Origin: Agrostemma githago
Lineage: Eukaryota; Streptophyta; Magnoliopsida; Caryophyllales; Caryophyllaceae
Direction of reading: 5' to 3'
Length of the DNA stretch: 64,000 bases
Assembly: GCA_958450325.1 (NCBI GenBank)
Contig: OY288259.1
Span: 59,794,987-59,858,986 of the forward strand
The position numbers and the translations under genes are program-made. Within the stretch, counting starts at the first letter, position 1; each line of letters begins with the position of its first letter. Positions 32,125 through 44,575 of the stretch are shown here, piece by piece. A model generated the notes under the pieces. That model saw only the letters and a program-made list of their open reading frames with translations, did no database searches and had not been told where the DNA came from.

Positions 32125-32988
32125 TCAGAACGACCTAGATTCCCGCCTTGGGCGGGATTTCGGTTTTCCTTTTGAGAAGCCCTTCCCCCCTGAGACAATG
32201 TTCACACCATGTTCTGTTTTTTTTTTGTTTGAGAAAAATTGGGTTATATGCACATATACTACGTGTATATAAATAATGAATAAAGAGAATTATGGAAAAA
32301 CTATAAAATGGAACAAATATAGTACATACTAATTGATTAGGGGCTCTCTCATCAACAACCTCAAATAACTTGCAAATCTATATAAATAGGTAATAAATGT
32401 GATCATCTATCTGTAAATGCTATAGATTAGATATATTTTACTGTTTTTTTTTTTTTTGCATTTATTACTGTATAAGACGGTTGTATATTACGAAATACAA
32501 GTACAATTCATTACTCCATAGTTATTTGAGATTCAGGGAAACTTAAATGGATCGACAATTCGACCATCACCATGCAATCATCCGTAATAAGTACCGAGTG
32601 CATTGGCAGTTAAGGTTGTCGTATATGTAACTTACCAGTCACATATACCACGATCTTATTCGAGATTTTGTGAAAATTAAATGTATCGATCAGACGATCA
32701 CCATGCATAATAAGGAGTAATAATATATAGATACATTCAAGGAAATTAATTAACATAATCCATTGTATTTAATTTGCATTGTTTCCCTTTACAAATATAA
32801 CCCTCAATTTTGTCCAATGTGACAATATACAAACTTTTGACTCTTATTATTCATCCAATGGATCAAATTAAACAATCACAAAATAGTATAATACCAAACT
32901 TAACATCCAAAATCACAACACAGTACACAAATTAAATTTTTGAAAAAAAAAACATCACACATTATAATTCTTGTACAAAGAATTATGA
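32125..32988. other. Spacer between two minus-strand genes
   Basis: It holds the promoter of the Cys-rich peptide (on the minus strand, near 32270-32290, TTTATA-type sequence) and the 3' end of the early nodulin-like gene. Otherwise AT-rich, no gene. Confidence 0.4.
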
Positions 32989-33697
32989 TTAGAAAGCAAG
33001 GAGAAGAGTCGAGGCGACTAGAAGAGCAGGAAGCGAGGCGAACCCCAAGACGACGACAGCGGCAGCATTACGAGGAGGGTTGTCCTCTGCAGAGGGAGCA
33101 GGGGACGAGACGGCAGGAGGTGTCTGCTGGTCGACGACAGGGGCAGGAGACGGGGCAGCAGGGGAAGGCGGGGAGGCTGCTGCGGTCGTCTTGCTGCTCC
33201 TGTCAGCCAAGACAACGACGACAAGCTTCTCATTTTTGTTGCAGTTGTCTTTGTTGCCACTGATGAAGTAGTATGGTCCTGATTGGTTCAACTTGAACTC
33301 AGTATGTCCGTCGCTGAATTTCGCAATCGCTGCGTTTGTGTTGCAGCTGCTGAAATCGTCTTTGCTCACTTGTAAAACCGAGTCGCTTGATTGATATACA
33401 AACACTACACGTACGCATGCATGCACATTTTAGAAAATCCGTTAATATAAAACTGTATTGTAATATTGTATCATTATCGATGATTGATTAGTGAAGAAGG
33501 AAATTAAACTTACATAGAGAATCGCCAATTTGGAACCTCATTTTTTCGGCCCATTGATTATAAACAGCATTGTTATCAGAAGGAACGGACCAACCCTTAG
33601 AGCCACCTACTGTGAATGTAGTTGCTTCACCTCTTTGCATGAACAATACTACACCAAATAGCCCGACGATCACATTGCTGATACACTTATAACCCAT
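32989..33697 (-). CDS. Early nodulin-like (phytocyanin) protein, GPI-anchored type, 199 aa
   Basis: Two exons, 33697-33514 and 33404-32989, with donor CTAT/GTAAGT and acceptor GTAG/TG; the joined frame is 600 nt. Order: signal peptide (MGYKCISNVIVGLFGVVLFM..., cleaved near GEA), phytocyanin domain from TTFTVGGSKGWSV to KLVVVV with the disulfide Cys in FSSCNT and DNCNKN, a Pro/Ala/Ser arabinogalactan-like stretch (SPPSPAAPSPAPVVDQQTPP) and a hydrophobic C-terminus fit for GPI anchoring. The type I copper ligands are gone: Asn stands where blue copper proteins have His (DNC, not DHC), and no Met/Gln axial ligand is in place. It is therefore an ENODL rather than an electron carrier, acting at the plasma membrane/cell wall. 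One intron at the family's usual site. Confidence 0.93.
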
Positions 33698-34693
33698 GTT
33701 GTTTTAGTACTTGATTCTTGTTTATCTCGACGAAAACCGATGAAATTTGGAGGTAGTAGAAATTAAAGAGTAGGAGGATTATTTGATTGTTTGAATGAAG
33801 ATTATGGGGATGTTAGAGGGGTTTAAGTAGAAGGAGTAGAAGGTGAACTTTACAAGCTGTGGCAGAGAAGCTTTTGTTTCTTTTACATATATATTCTCAT
33901 GCTTTAATTTGTATAGGTTTCGTAGAATTCAGAACAAAGTATAAGACACAAACTTTATTGCTTGGCTTAATTTATTAGGAATACTGTATGATCGTTAAGT
34001 GTAAGTAGGGTTTTTTTGTTGTTTGAGTTGTTTTTGTTGAGGTTTTGCAATTCGCATATGCTTTGCTTTGATTAACCATCTAACATTAAGAATATTCATA
34101 TCTTGCTGTTTAGGTTTTATTGGATTGGTGATACTCCCTCTGGCGACTAGAATTACAACATTTTTACGATGAATATATTTTTTTTAGCGGTGATGTTTTA
34201 CTTTATTAGTGAGAGTCATCATTCACACGCATAATTATGTTCTTTTCGGCTGAAACGGACTGAATTGAATTTAAATGAGAGAGGTTTAATCTAACTTAAT
34301 TTCATTTAATGAGGTTAAGTTAAATTGAAATAAACTAAGATTAAGTAAAATTAATGAGACTAGACTTAACTAAAGGAAAATGATATATACAACCCTTAAA
34401 TAATAGGAAATAATTCTTTAATATAAGTATTAATTACATTGATATATGTGTAATTTAGGTTGCAATCCCCATATTTTTACTAAGTATGGAAAATTTTAAT
34501 TAATTAAATACATAGGGTTGTATTTAACATTACCGTAACATAAATATATTAAATAAACATGAAAAATATTGGTTAGAGCTGAAAATAAGCTGGAAAGAAC
34601 GGAACATACTCATTAAATGGAACATGGGTTAGCAGGGCAAAACTTAGCCGACAAACACCCAACTTAATGTTCGAGCGTAAGACACGAGTTTGA
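33698..34693. other. Promoter side of ENODL and AT-rich spacer
   Basis: No gene. The sequence directly upstream of 33697 is the ENODL leader/promoter. The stretch 34250-34380 is a low-complexity run of TTAAGTTAAATTGAAATAAA-like motifs. Confidence 0.4.
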
Positions 34694-34695
34694 TA

Positions 34696-34959
34696 CTCCC
34701 TCCCATCCATTCAATTCTTTACACTTACTATAAATGGACAATCCAATCAATTCTTTACATTCCTCTTTTGGCAAAAGACTTTACCATATAACCCTCTTAT
34801 CTTTCCTCTATTTACACAAAATACCATTACTTTTTCTTTACTTTAAATTTGATGGACCCCATAAAACCATTTGATTTACCAATAATACCCTTACTTTTAC
34901 CACTTTCCTTAAAATTTGTGAAACCCTCCATGTAAACCATTGAATGGATGGGAGGGAGT
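34696..34959. mobile_element. Stowaway-like MITE (264 bp)
   Basis: Flanking TA at 34694-34695 and 34960-34961. The terminal inverted repeat CTCCCTCCCATCCATTCAAT matches the right end exactly for 20 bases. No coding capacity. Confidence 0.93.
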
Positions 34960-34996
34960 ACGTAATAGGAATAGACTCGACTTAACATGACCCAAC

Positions 34997-35010
34997 TCCA
35001 ATATTTATTG
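34997..35010. repeat. LINE target-site duplication, left copy
   Basis: TCCAATATTTATTG, identical to 42555-42568; it abuts the T run that is the LINE's poly-A tail. Confidence 0.93.
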
Positions 35011-35056
35011 TTTTTTTTTTTTTTTTTTTTGCCAAAGAGATACAACAGATTCCTGG

Positions 35057-38000
35057 TCACTTCCCTTTAAGAGCACCTGAAGCTAGATCATGCGCAAGGG
35101 TGTTTTGAGACCTAGGAATAAACCTAAAAGCTAAACAATGAAAAGCAGTAGCCTCGTAATAAATATCCTTAATAATAGCATCTACTTCAAAATGAATCTT
35201 CGCGATTCCTGCCAGTTGCCAAATCAGGTTCAGGCAGTCTGTTTTTACCTTTATATGGAGAAGACCCTTAGATCTTGCATCCCTGATTGTTTTTAAAATT
35301 GCCTGAGCTTCAGCTTGAAGGGGGGATTCAGCCCGAAAACTAAACTGAGACTTACCCAAGAAAACATTGTTCCCATCAAAACAAATCCATCCCATGCCTG
35401 CATTGTCCATAGATTTCCAGCTTGCATCAACCTCAAAGGAGATCATTTCATCATCCTCACAGGTACTTTGGCCACTGATGCACCAGTAGTCTTTGGAGTT
35501 TTTGAGTTCAATCTTTCTGTGTTCCTTCCAGTCTAGTTCAGTCCTTTCAATTTCTAATCCATTTTCTTTCCCCTTTTCTTTCCTCAAAACCTCAGTATCC
35601 ACACACTCCTTTCTTAACAATTCCATATTCATGAGTAGACCTTCAAATCTTTTCCAGAAACTCATCCAAGAGTTATTCCAGTCTTTAAAGATGATTCCAT
35701 TTCTGAAGAGCCAAATCGAATATAAAGTGGTTAAGAAGGTGAAAAATCCCTTGTATTCATCATCTTGCTTTAAAAGATACTGTATCCAACCAATAATCCA
35801 CTCCTTAAACCCAACTCCAAAAGCCGACGACTCTACCCTAATTTCCAACGGACAGGTTGCCCAAATTCTACGAGTTAGCTGGCAGTCTCTGAACAGATGT
35901 GAAGTAGTTTCAGTCTCAGCACCCTCACGATCAAATTCTTCAAAAGAGCAAAGAACACATTCATTATGTCCTTCCAGGCCTCTTTTGTTTCTTTCCTCAG
36001 AAGTGGGGAGAGCATCTGTTACCAATTTCCAAATGAAAATCTTCCATTTATGAGGTCCTGGAATGTTCCATAAGATTTTACCGAAGAAATTAGGAAATCT
36101 CTTCAAAATTTCCTTGTTTCTAGAAAGGTTATAGTGAAGTCCTGTATCATCTTTGGAAGCTTCTCTGTATCCACTTTTTGCACTGTAAATACCACTAGGG
36201 GTCTTATTCCAAATAATGGAACAAGGGGTAGGTGCACGCGGGATAGGAATTGCCATGATTTTGTTACACCAGTAATCGTCAAAAAAATTATCAAGTTTGG
36301 AATGATCCCATGCCCCTTCATTTGTGACAAAGTCTTCAAATGTTAATGCTGTCCCGTCAGCATGAGAAGCTAACATATCAACCCCAGTTTTCATCACTGG
36401 AATTCCACCATCCACCCATCTATCTTGGAAGATATTAATATAAGCAGAATTGATGGCAGAAGAATTCCTAATCTCCAAGAGGATCCATTGACAATAATTT
36501 TACTACCCCAAAGAATTCCTTTCCAGCTGTTAGATTTAGCTTTCGATTTGAAAGTATCTCCAAACAGCATCCAATCCTTCAACTTCCCATAAATACCCGT
36601 GAAAAAACGGCTGAATAAGCTATTCTCCGCGTGCAGTATTTTCCAGGCATTTTTTGCCAAAAGAGACTGATTGATATAAACAGTATTCCGAAAACCCAAG
36701 CCTCCCTCTGTCTTCCTTAGGGACAGAAACTTGTACGCTCGCCAATGAATAGTTCGACCTGTTTTATTGCCCGCCCACCAGAAATGTGCCAGCAAAGAGT
36801 TCACTTTATTGGCCACACTTATCGGAATTTTGAAGACCGATAGAAAGAAACTCGAAAGGTTAGCAAGAACAGATTGAATTAAAGTCATCCTGCCAGCGCT
36901 TGACAGAAAAGTTCCATTCCATGAACCAATTCTACTACGAACCTTATCCACAATTAGCTCATTTATTTTTTTACCAGACCCTGAGCCAATAGAAGGAATA
37001 CCAAGATAAGTTCCCAAATCGTCGCATGGCTTAACATCGAACAGTAATAGGGTCCTTCGAATAATTTGTAGAGTAGTATTAGGGCTAAAGATCATTGAGG
37101 AATTTCCATGATTTAATACCTGGCCAGATAATCTGCAAAATTTCTGAATGAGTCTATAAAATCTGGTAATGTTATCCCAATCTCCTTTAATAAAAAATAA
37201 AGAATCATCTGCAAATAGTAAATGATTAATCTCCGGCGCACTTCTTGTAACACAAATACCTCTTACACACTCTCTACCCGCAGAGTATCTCAAATTTCTG
37301 GAGAGCACTTCAGAACATAATACAAAAAGATAAGGTGATAGAGGATCACCTTGTCTTAACCCACATGCAGGCGTGAAGAAGCGCAGTGGTTCTCCATTAA
37401 TCAAGATGGCATACGATACTGTGGTAACACAACTCATGATAATCTGAATTAGACCATCAGGGAAATCAATGCTCACAAGAACTCCCTTAAGGAAGTTCCA
37501 GTCCACCCTGTCATATGCTTTACTCATATCAGCCTTGAAGGCGATCAAACCCTTTTTCCCATACTTCTTTTTCCGAATAGTAGAAATGCACTCATCCGCT
37601 ATCAAAATATTATCGTTAATTGATCTCCCTGGAACAAAAGCATTCTGGAATTCACCCACAATTCGCATCAAAATATCCTTCAGTCGATTCACAATGCACT
37701 TTGTAATTATCTTCATAATCACATTGCATAAGCTAATCGGGCGGTAGTGTTCCACCTTTTCCGGACAGCTCGTCTTTGGAATAAGGGTGATGAAAGTTTT
37801 ATTCATTTCCTTAAGAACAAAACCCGAGTGTAACGTAGCACACACCGCTTCACACACTTCAGTCTTCGTGATCTTCCAGTTGTTCTTAAAGAACTCTGCT
37901 GGGATACCATCAGGTCCCGGAGATTTGAAGGAACATAATTGAAACACCGCTTTTCTCACCTCTTTTTTTGTATAAGATTTTGAAAGGTCACTATATTCCT

Positions 38001-39303
38001 TCTCCGTGATCTTTACTTGATTTGTTTCCAGGAAAGCTGAATTTTCCGAGTAGAATTCATCAAAGCCTACTGAGTCCTGACCAACTCTGAAAAGTTCTCT
38101 GTAGTAGTCTACAAAAACCTCTCCTATCTTGTTCCTTTCTTCCTTCCAAATTTCGTCCTTATCTTTGATGCTGTAGATATAATTCTTCCCGGTTCTTCCT
38201 TTAACGCAGTTGAAAAAATATCTAGTACAAATATCTCCTTCCATGCCCCACCTGACTTTAGCTCGTTGCTTCCAATAAATAGAAGTTGCTTTAGCATACT
38301 CTTTCAGTTTCAGGTGATCCTCCTCGTACTTTTCCGTCGTTCCCCCTTCAAAGATTTTCTCAAGGTCCTCAGAAAGAGTGTCATCAAAATCTGTCCAATT
38401 CTTTTGCCATTCCTTTTTCTTATTCAGCGACCATCTCATAAGCGTTTTTCGAATAGCCTCCAATCTTCTCATAAGGCGAAATGACCTGGATCCATTCCAA
38501 TTGTAGTTCCACTCCCTTTTGACGGCATTAATAACTTCTTCATGTTGTAGGCACCAAACCTCCAGCTTATACGGTCGTCTTCTGACATCTCTAACAAGTT
38601 TAGAATCAAAAATAATTGGAGCGTGATCGGAAATCTGAATAGGATAATGTAGAACACCAGAATTTGGGAAGCTCAAAAACCAGTCTTTTGAAGCATATGC
38701 TTTGTCCAGTCTTTCATAAACCCTGTCCTTTCCATGTCTATTATTGCACCATGTAAAACGTGGACCTTTGAATGGGACATCAATAAGTTGGTGATCAATT
38801 TTCCAGTACACAAAATTATCCAGGCCTTGTATACTTCTCTTTGAATTACTCAACTTGTCCTCCAAGTGATCCACCTGATTGAAATCGCCAAGAAGAACAT
38901 AAGGGAGCTCAAGCCTATCAAGCCAATGTCCTAGACTATCCCAGACTCCCCCTCTAAATTCCACAGCGGGCTCCCCGTACACAAGAACCAAGTAGCATGA
39001 AAAGACTCCACTAATATTCGACTTTAATACAAGGAAATTACTACAACGGAAAATCGGGGTGAAAGCATTAGCGACTTTCCAACCCACAAAAAGACCCCCA
39101 CTACTTCCAACAGCATCGAATCCATCAACGTGGGGGTAACCAAAAGATCTACAAATACTAGCCACATAGGACACCTTACACTTAGTTTCACTAAAGAAAA
39201 TGAAATCCAAATCTAAATAATAATTAAGGATGGCTCTAATTTTAGGAATTGTCGGTGCGAGCGGATCCGAGAGTCCCCGGCAATTCCAAGAGAGTCCTTT
39301 CAT
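35057..39303 (-). pseudogene. LINE ORF2 (endonuclease, reverse transcriptase, RNase H), one frameshift
   Basis: The first frame 39303-36394 (969 codons) starts MKGLSWNCRGLSD. It has an AP-type endonuclease (SETKCK, LLGDFNQVDH, ISDHAPIIFD) and an RT domain: SPGPDGIPAEFFK, YRPISLCNVIMKI, FKADMSKAYDRVDW, GLRQGDPLSPYLF, LLFADDSLFF with the FADD catalytic pair. Near 36475 the frame shifts to 36478-35057, giving zf-RVT (WKIFIWKLVTDALPT; CVLCSFEEF ... HLFRDC) and RNase H (EVDASWKSMDNAGMGWICFD, QAEAQAIL, VKTDCLNLIW, TLAHDLASGA) with its Asp/Glu/Asp/Asp residues present. Its ATG overlaps the ORF1 stop as ATGA (39303-39300). All catalytic motifs look intact; only the shift breaks it. Confidence 0.93.
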
Positions 39304-41952
39304 GGTGAACGAGAGGATTGGTAAGGCCCAATCCTCGCAAAACCATCAAAAGCATTATCAGGGTCATTTGCATCTTCACCCATCTGTGTCATGGGTCTTG
39401 CTTCCCCAGCTTTGGAAGATTCTCCCATCTCTAGTTTCGTCCTCTTTTTTCGACCACTGTCAGCTTCATCCACCTCCACTTCCTTCCATTCCAAAGTTGG
39501 TTCAGAAATGCTTTTCCTTTTCCTGCTCACCTCCACGTTAGTCATCTCCAAATCCTCCAAAGCCACTGACGAACATCTTCTAGTCCGAAAGGACCTCCTC
39601 TTTCTAGCAGAAGTAGTTTCCTGGGTGTCATAATTCATGATGTCCTCCCATGTCTTGGTTGGAACTAGCGAAGGAAAAAAACCTGGATCTCTCAACAACA
39701 GTCTCATTCTCTCAGTTGACATTCCCATAAGCTGTTCAATTTCCTTCATCTGCTCCCTCATATAATCCTCACACCATTTCCGGTCTTCCTCAGTCACTGG
39801 TTGGTTTTCTTGGTTTGGATCCTCCATTTCCTGACTTCCTTCCCTCCCACCAATAGCCCTATCCATCTCACCAATACTCTGACCCACTCCAGGAGCATTG
39901 GCAACAGCACCAATTGGATCCACAGTGTTCACTTCAGCTTCAATCTCATCAGGCACCTCTTCCCCTTGGTACCTCCTCACATAATTCCAGTTGTCTCGTT
40001 CTCTTGGAGTAAAAGGCCATTCTGGAGAGGATGCATCAGAATCTTCATCAGGGTCTGAACCCTCCACCCATTCTCCTTCACTAGCCACAATGTTGTTTTC
40101 CTCCACAGTGTTGTCTTCCTCCCCCTCCACTATGTCTTCATGTCTCTGTTCCTGGGGCACCTGCTCCTCTTCCATGCGATCTGCCTCCTGTTCTAAAACA
40201 TCATCCCCCACATTTTCTCTATCCTCAACATTTCTGTCCTCTTCAACATTCTCCTCCACATTTCTGTTTTCCCTCTCATCCAAATCATCCTCCATGTCAT
40301 TCCCTGGTTCATGAAACCTCATAGGGAATCCTTCAGGTGTCACAAAGGTTTGTGCCAATCCTTCTCCTTCATCTTCCATAAAGCCTCTAAGCTCATCCGG
40401 CTCCAATCTCCTTCGAATTTCCTCCCTAATAACCCAATTAGGATCATCCTCATCCACCTCAGCCCTAAAATTCATTGCTCGAATGAACGGGTCATCAAAC
40501 TCAAAACCATGTGGTCCATGATTCCTATCACCCAAGACCCCTCCTCTTCCATGGGGTCCCTCCCTTTCAAACCTCCTCCTAATATCTCCAACCTGTTCAG
40601 CCTCATCTATATCTATGTTACCAGCACCTTGTTCATGTCTAAACTCCTCCACATTAAAGCCTCTTCTCATCCATACCGGACCTACAAAAGGTTGTTGTCC
40701 CTCCCTGAACCTCATACCCGGAAAGATTATGCCCCCCTGGTTTCCCCAATATCAAAGTCCACAAATCTATCCTCGGGGAGTGCATCAGGAACTACTCCAA
40801 ATATCCTGTGGGCAAAGTCTATTCTAGTTGTAGCAAACTCAACTTGTCTGGGTGTAGCTCTTAAATCAAGGTTAAACATAGTATGGTTACTCTCAGTTTG
40901 GAAAATAACAAAGACCTTGGATACAGTACGGGCTAAAACCTGATCCACTTTAGATGTGACTTGTCGTGGTGAATCAGCACATCTTGTGACTTGTGTCCAA
41001 TTTTCCCACATCTCACACAGTACTTAAAAATCTCTTCATATTTGAACTGAACCCAGACTAGAATTCCCCCTTCACATGCCAAGAAAAACCCAGGTAGTAG
41101 AGGGTCATTCAATCTGATCCTGACTCTAATTCTAATAAAATCATTTACTGGTACAGGTCCCATGGGCTCCACCCAAAAATCCGACCCCAACACATTACCC
41201 AAAACTCTTCCCACATCATTGTTGATAAATTCGAAAGGTAATCCACAAACTCTGACCCAAAGAAAAGTAGTTGGAAAAGTTACCGTACGTGGAACCATCT
41301 CTCGCCTCCATTCCCTGAAGACCATCAGTCCTCCATAGAAAGAGGCAGAACTCTTGTTAATAATATCCCTCTTGTCCTCCTCATGTTGACAGAAGAAGAC
41401 GAAGATATTACTAATTTTGGATACATATACTAAACCTCTAGTAACCCATTTTGCTTCAACTGCTCTGTTAATGTCAAATGCATCAAAGTCCCTGTAGTCT
41501 ACCATGAATCCCAGTACACATCGCTCATAAAACGCTCTTGTGTCACCCAGTACGTCGGGATTTAAGGTTAAAATAGGACCCGCCCTTGGTAGCCTCCAGC
41601 CAGCATAAAACTCCTCCTCTTGTTGATCAACTCCTAATCTCTCAGGGAAGTTATGAAGTCTTGGGCTTAAGTTCCCCCAATCCCTAATATCTTCATCATC
41701 TTCCGGTTCTTGAACTCTTGGCTCAACAAAACCATTAGGCAATCTAGGTCCCCCCATCCTGCCTTCTCTAGCCTCTTCCGATTCACTTGAAGAATCACTT
41801 GAGGAGCTAATAATTACCACCGTCGTCTCCCTATTACGTATGTGCTCATTTCTGTCCATAAAACCATTCTGGACAGGGACATCATGCAATCCATTCTGAT
41901 TGTCAGCATTACCCCCTCCATTCAGCGCCCTACCATTTCCAGCTCCGTTCAT
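39300..41952 (-). pseudogene. LINE ORF1 (DUF4283-type, zinc knuckle), frame broken twice
   Basis: The first frame, 41952-40933, starts MNGAGNGRALNGGGNADNQN, has a Ser/Glu-rich stretch and then a DUF4283-like RNA-binding region (VTRGLVYVSKISNIFVFFCQ, WVRVCGLPFEFINNDVGRVL) leading to CVRCGKIGHKS. A shift near 40980 moves the reading to a second frame (RCADSPRQVTS), so the CCHC's last Cys is only reached in the shifted frame. A second frame change near 40727 leads to a long third block (40715-39300) that is acidic, coiled and ends in a basic region (ARKRRSFRTRR). Each block is open, so the breaks are few and recent, or sequencing faults. ORF1 of plant L1s binds the element RNA. Confidence 0.85.
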
Positions 41953-42554
41953 GTTGAGATTATGTATTTTTTGTTTTTTAACTTTTTTGAGATGATTAGC
42001 AGAAGAGAGATGGTAGTTAGGATGTCTGTATCTCAGAATCCCCCCATCCTTAAATACTAGAACAATATGCCTAGGAACTTCAAGACAAACACTCGGAAAC
42101 CCAACTCACCAATGCATGCACTGACAACATTAATCCATCTGCATGCAACCCTTCCACTTCCCAAATCTAAACCTTCTGACAGGGAAAGGGAATGATTACC
42201 CTTTATATAGATGATCAAGAAAGGTAGCAATGATTAGGGAAGGAGGGAAAAGGGGCTCGAGAGCATGCATGCACACCTCCTAGGGAATATAATCTACTAA
42301 TCTAAAAACCCTTGAGTAGATCAAAGCAAAAGAAATTATGACTTATCTGATGCAGAATTAAAACCTCCCTTTACTTCTTTTTTTCCGGGATCAAATTTGA
42401 AATACGGGGAAGGAAATTTCCTTTCTTAGTGATTGGTCTTCAAACGAACTACTGATTGCTCCTTTCAAAAAAGGATGAATTGCCTTTCCTCTCTTTTTTT
42501 TTTTTTTCCTAGAGAGAGAAAGTTTTTTTTCGACGACAATTCAATTCTTTTTCT
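41953..42554 (-). promoter_or_regulatory. LINE 5' UTR (putative internal promoter)
   Basis: About 600 bases between the left target duplication and ORF1. The very 5' end is an A- and GA-rich tract (TTTCTCTCTCTAGG type on the minus strand). LINEs carry an internal promoter here; no specific site is recognised. Confidence 0.6.
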
Positions 42555-42568
42555 TCCAATATTTATTG
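42555..42568. repeat. LINE target-site duplication, right copy
   Basis: TCCAATATTTATTG, a direct repeat of 34997-35010. Confidence 0.93.
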
Positions 42569-44432
42569 TTATATATACAAACCGATATATAAACCCAAAC
42601 TCAATCCAAACATGACCCAATTCCGAAATCAACCCAAACTCAATCCGGTTGATCTAGTTACAAAGCCATGCCCTTAAATCCTTGATAAATGGTGAGATCA
42701 TAATGTAGTTTGTTTTGGAGGTGGAGTGATTATTGTTTATTGGGCCTTAGACCACTCTGGGCCTTTATGCGTCAAGTAGTGTTGTTGGTCTGAATCATAC
42801 ATGTGTCATGTACTGTGTAGTGTGTACTCCATGGACCCAGATCGAGTAAGTTTAGGAGTTTTGCTGATTGCCACATGTACGTTCCAAACTACTCCCGTAA
42901 TTGTCAACCCACCCATCTAACTAAATAAATAATCCGTGAAAAAAATGGGTTAAAGTTAACGTGATAAGAGTTTGGGAAGTTAAAGATTCGATTCTCATCT
43001 ATTAAATTGAAACTTCCCCTTCTAATTTGGGTTATTTTCTATACTATAAGACAAATCGTGACATGTTCATTCATTCCGCGGAAGTTTTAATTTTTTATGA
43101 AATTATTTTTGTAATACTCCAATGTACATAAAAAAGATCTTAAAAAATCCTATCTATTTTTGGTTACTCTCTGTCAATTGTAAAAATGTACTCAGGTAGA
43201 TTGTTTGGTTACTCTAATTATTTTCCTCCCCGCAAGATAGGTGTGAATCCCCAATAAATTAGAGTTTCTAAATAAAATCAAACAAATTTTATTATGAAGT
43301 ATTAATTCACATGAAATACAAGACTACGAGGGAAAATAGGATTAACGACTACGAGGAGTGAGTTATTTATATACAAGCGTCAAGCGCGTATTTGTAGTTG
43401 TACACTTGTATCCACAAGTCCACAAGTCTACAAGTCTACAACCAAACGACCTCTTAGATTTATTAGTCCTAGTTTGAATCCAAACGTGGTTATGAATATA
43501 GACTTGGCAAATATATCAAATCGTGTTGGATTCATATACGTGTCATTATTAATTTGTCCTGACAACCAAGTTATGACCCATGATATAATCGTGTTTATTT
43601 CTCAACCCTAATTCAATCCATTTAAATTTGTATAACTCAACCCGGCCGGTTTATATAACATGTTTATATTTAAGTAAATCAATTCAACCGACTTAATCCG
43701 TCTAATCCATTATTAAACCCTTTAATTAGCCTAACTAACTTCTATATGGTCCACTAACCCAAATTGTTGAATTCAATTTTGTATTATGAAATATTATAGG
43801 TAGATTAATGACCTAATCAACTCAAGTATAACCTATTTAGAGAGTTAATATTAATGCCTTGTGCGTGTCACAACTCACAACACTTAAACCCTAAGGTACC
43901 TTGACTCGATCAAATTTTGTGTCTTGTTCGTGTCAACCCAATTACTTAAAAAGTCTCATTATCTCAATTCTAGCCTACTAAAACATTATTTCGAACTCGT
44001 GTTAGATCAATAATTATAACCTCTATATTTCTACCCAAAAATTTATAAAATACGGTTTCTCAATAATAAGTCTGATCTCTAATGACGATGACATATATAA
44101 ATGCATCTCATTTCCGGTATCTTCCTAGATTTAACTTAATTATTATTATCTATATATGGTCGTTTTCAATAATGTCTTTAATTAAATCACCCTTTTTCTA
44201 TCTACACTCCATAGCAAAGTTGCGTGATTGCTAAGTGGTTGTTTTATTATTTTGTTATTAAAATCAAGGAGTTATCGACTTTACTTTAGGGAACGTCAAT
44301 GCGTAAACCAATGACTTACCTACGAATGAAGGACATCATAACCAACACGTATTTCCGTCTTTCCTTAAATTTGTGATAGATCAAATATACTCGTAGTTTA
44401 TATATAAAAATCAATTCTTTATTATTCTTTAA
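42569..44432. other. Gene-free AT-rich spacer
   Basis: Degenerate sequence with stop codons in all frames. Phrases such as CAACCCGGCCGGTTTATATA and TCAATCCATTTAAATTTG suggest old repeats but no defined element was delimited. Confidence 0.4.
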
Positions 44433-44562
44433 TAAATATTTTTTTTTTTTTGTTCATCGAAGAGCGCACTTAGTTGCATTACAATACAGGGGAGGGGATA
44501 CGAACCTGGAACCTACTGCCCCAGAGCACCTAGTCTTATCCACTAAGATAAGACATTTTCGA
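44433..44562 (-). mobile_element. tRNA-derived SINE, copy 2, with target-site duplication
   Basis: Flanked by the perfect 13-bp repeat TATTATTCTTTAA at 44420-44432 and 44563-44575. On the minus strand, a SINE body as at 54196 with A-box-like and B-box-like regions (the B-box has decayed: GGTTCGTATCC), ending ATTGTAATGCAACTAAGTGC... and an A tail (T run 44440-44451). Confidence 0.9.
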
Positions 44563-44575
44563 TATTATTCTTTAA

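Larger units (their letters stand above)
35011..42554 (-). mobile_element. Near full-length L1-type LINE (7.5 kb)
   Basis: Minus strand. Order: 5' UTR (42554-41953), ORF1, ORF2, short 3' UTR and poly-A tail (T run 35011-35030). It is flanked by a perfect 14-bp duplication, TCCAATATTTATTG. Because the 5' UTR is present, it seems full length, which is unusual as most LINE copies are truncated. ORF1 has a frameshift in the zinc knuckle (~40980) and a second frame switch near 40727; ORF2 has one near 36475. These may be real or assembly errors. Perfect target duplication and long open frames suggest a fairly young insertion. It lies next to a MITE and has no host gene inside. Confidence 0.95.
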
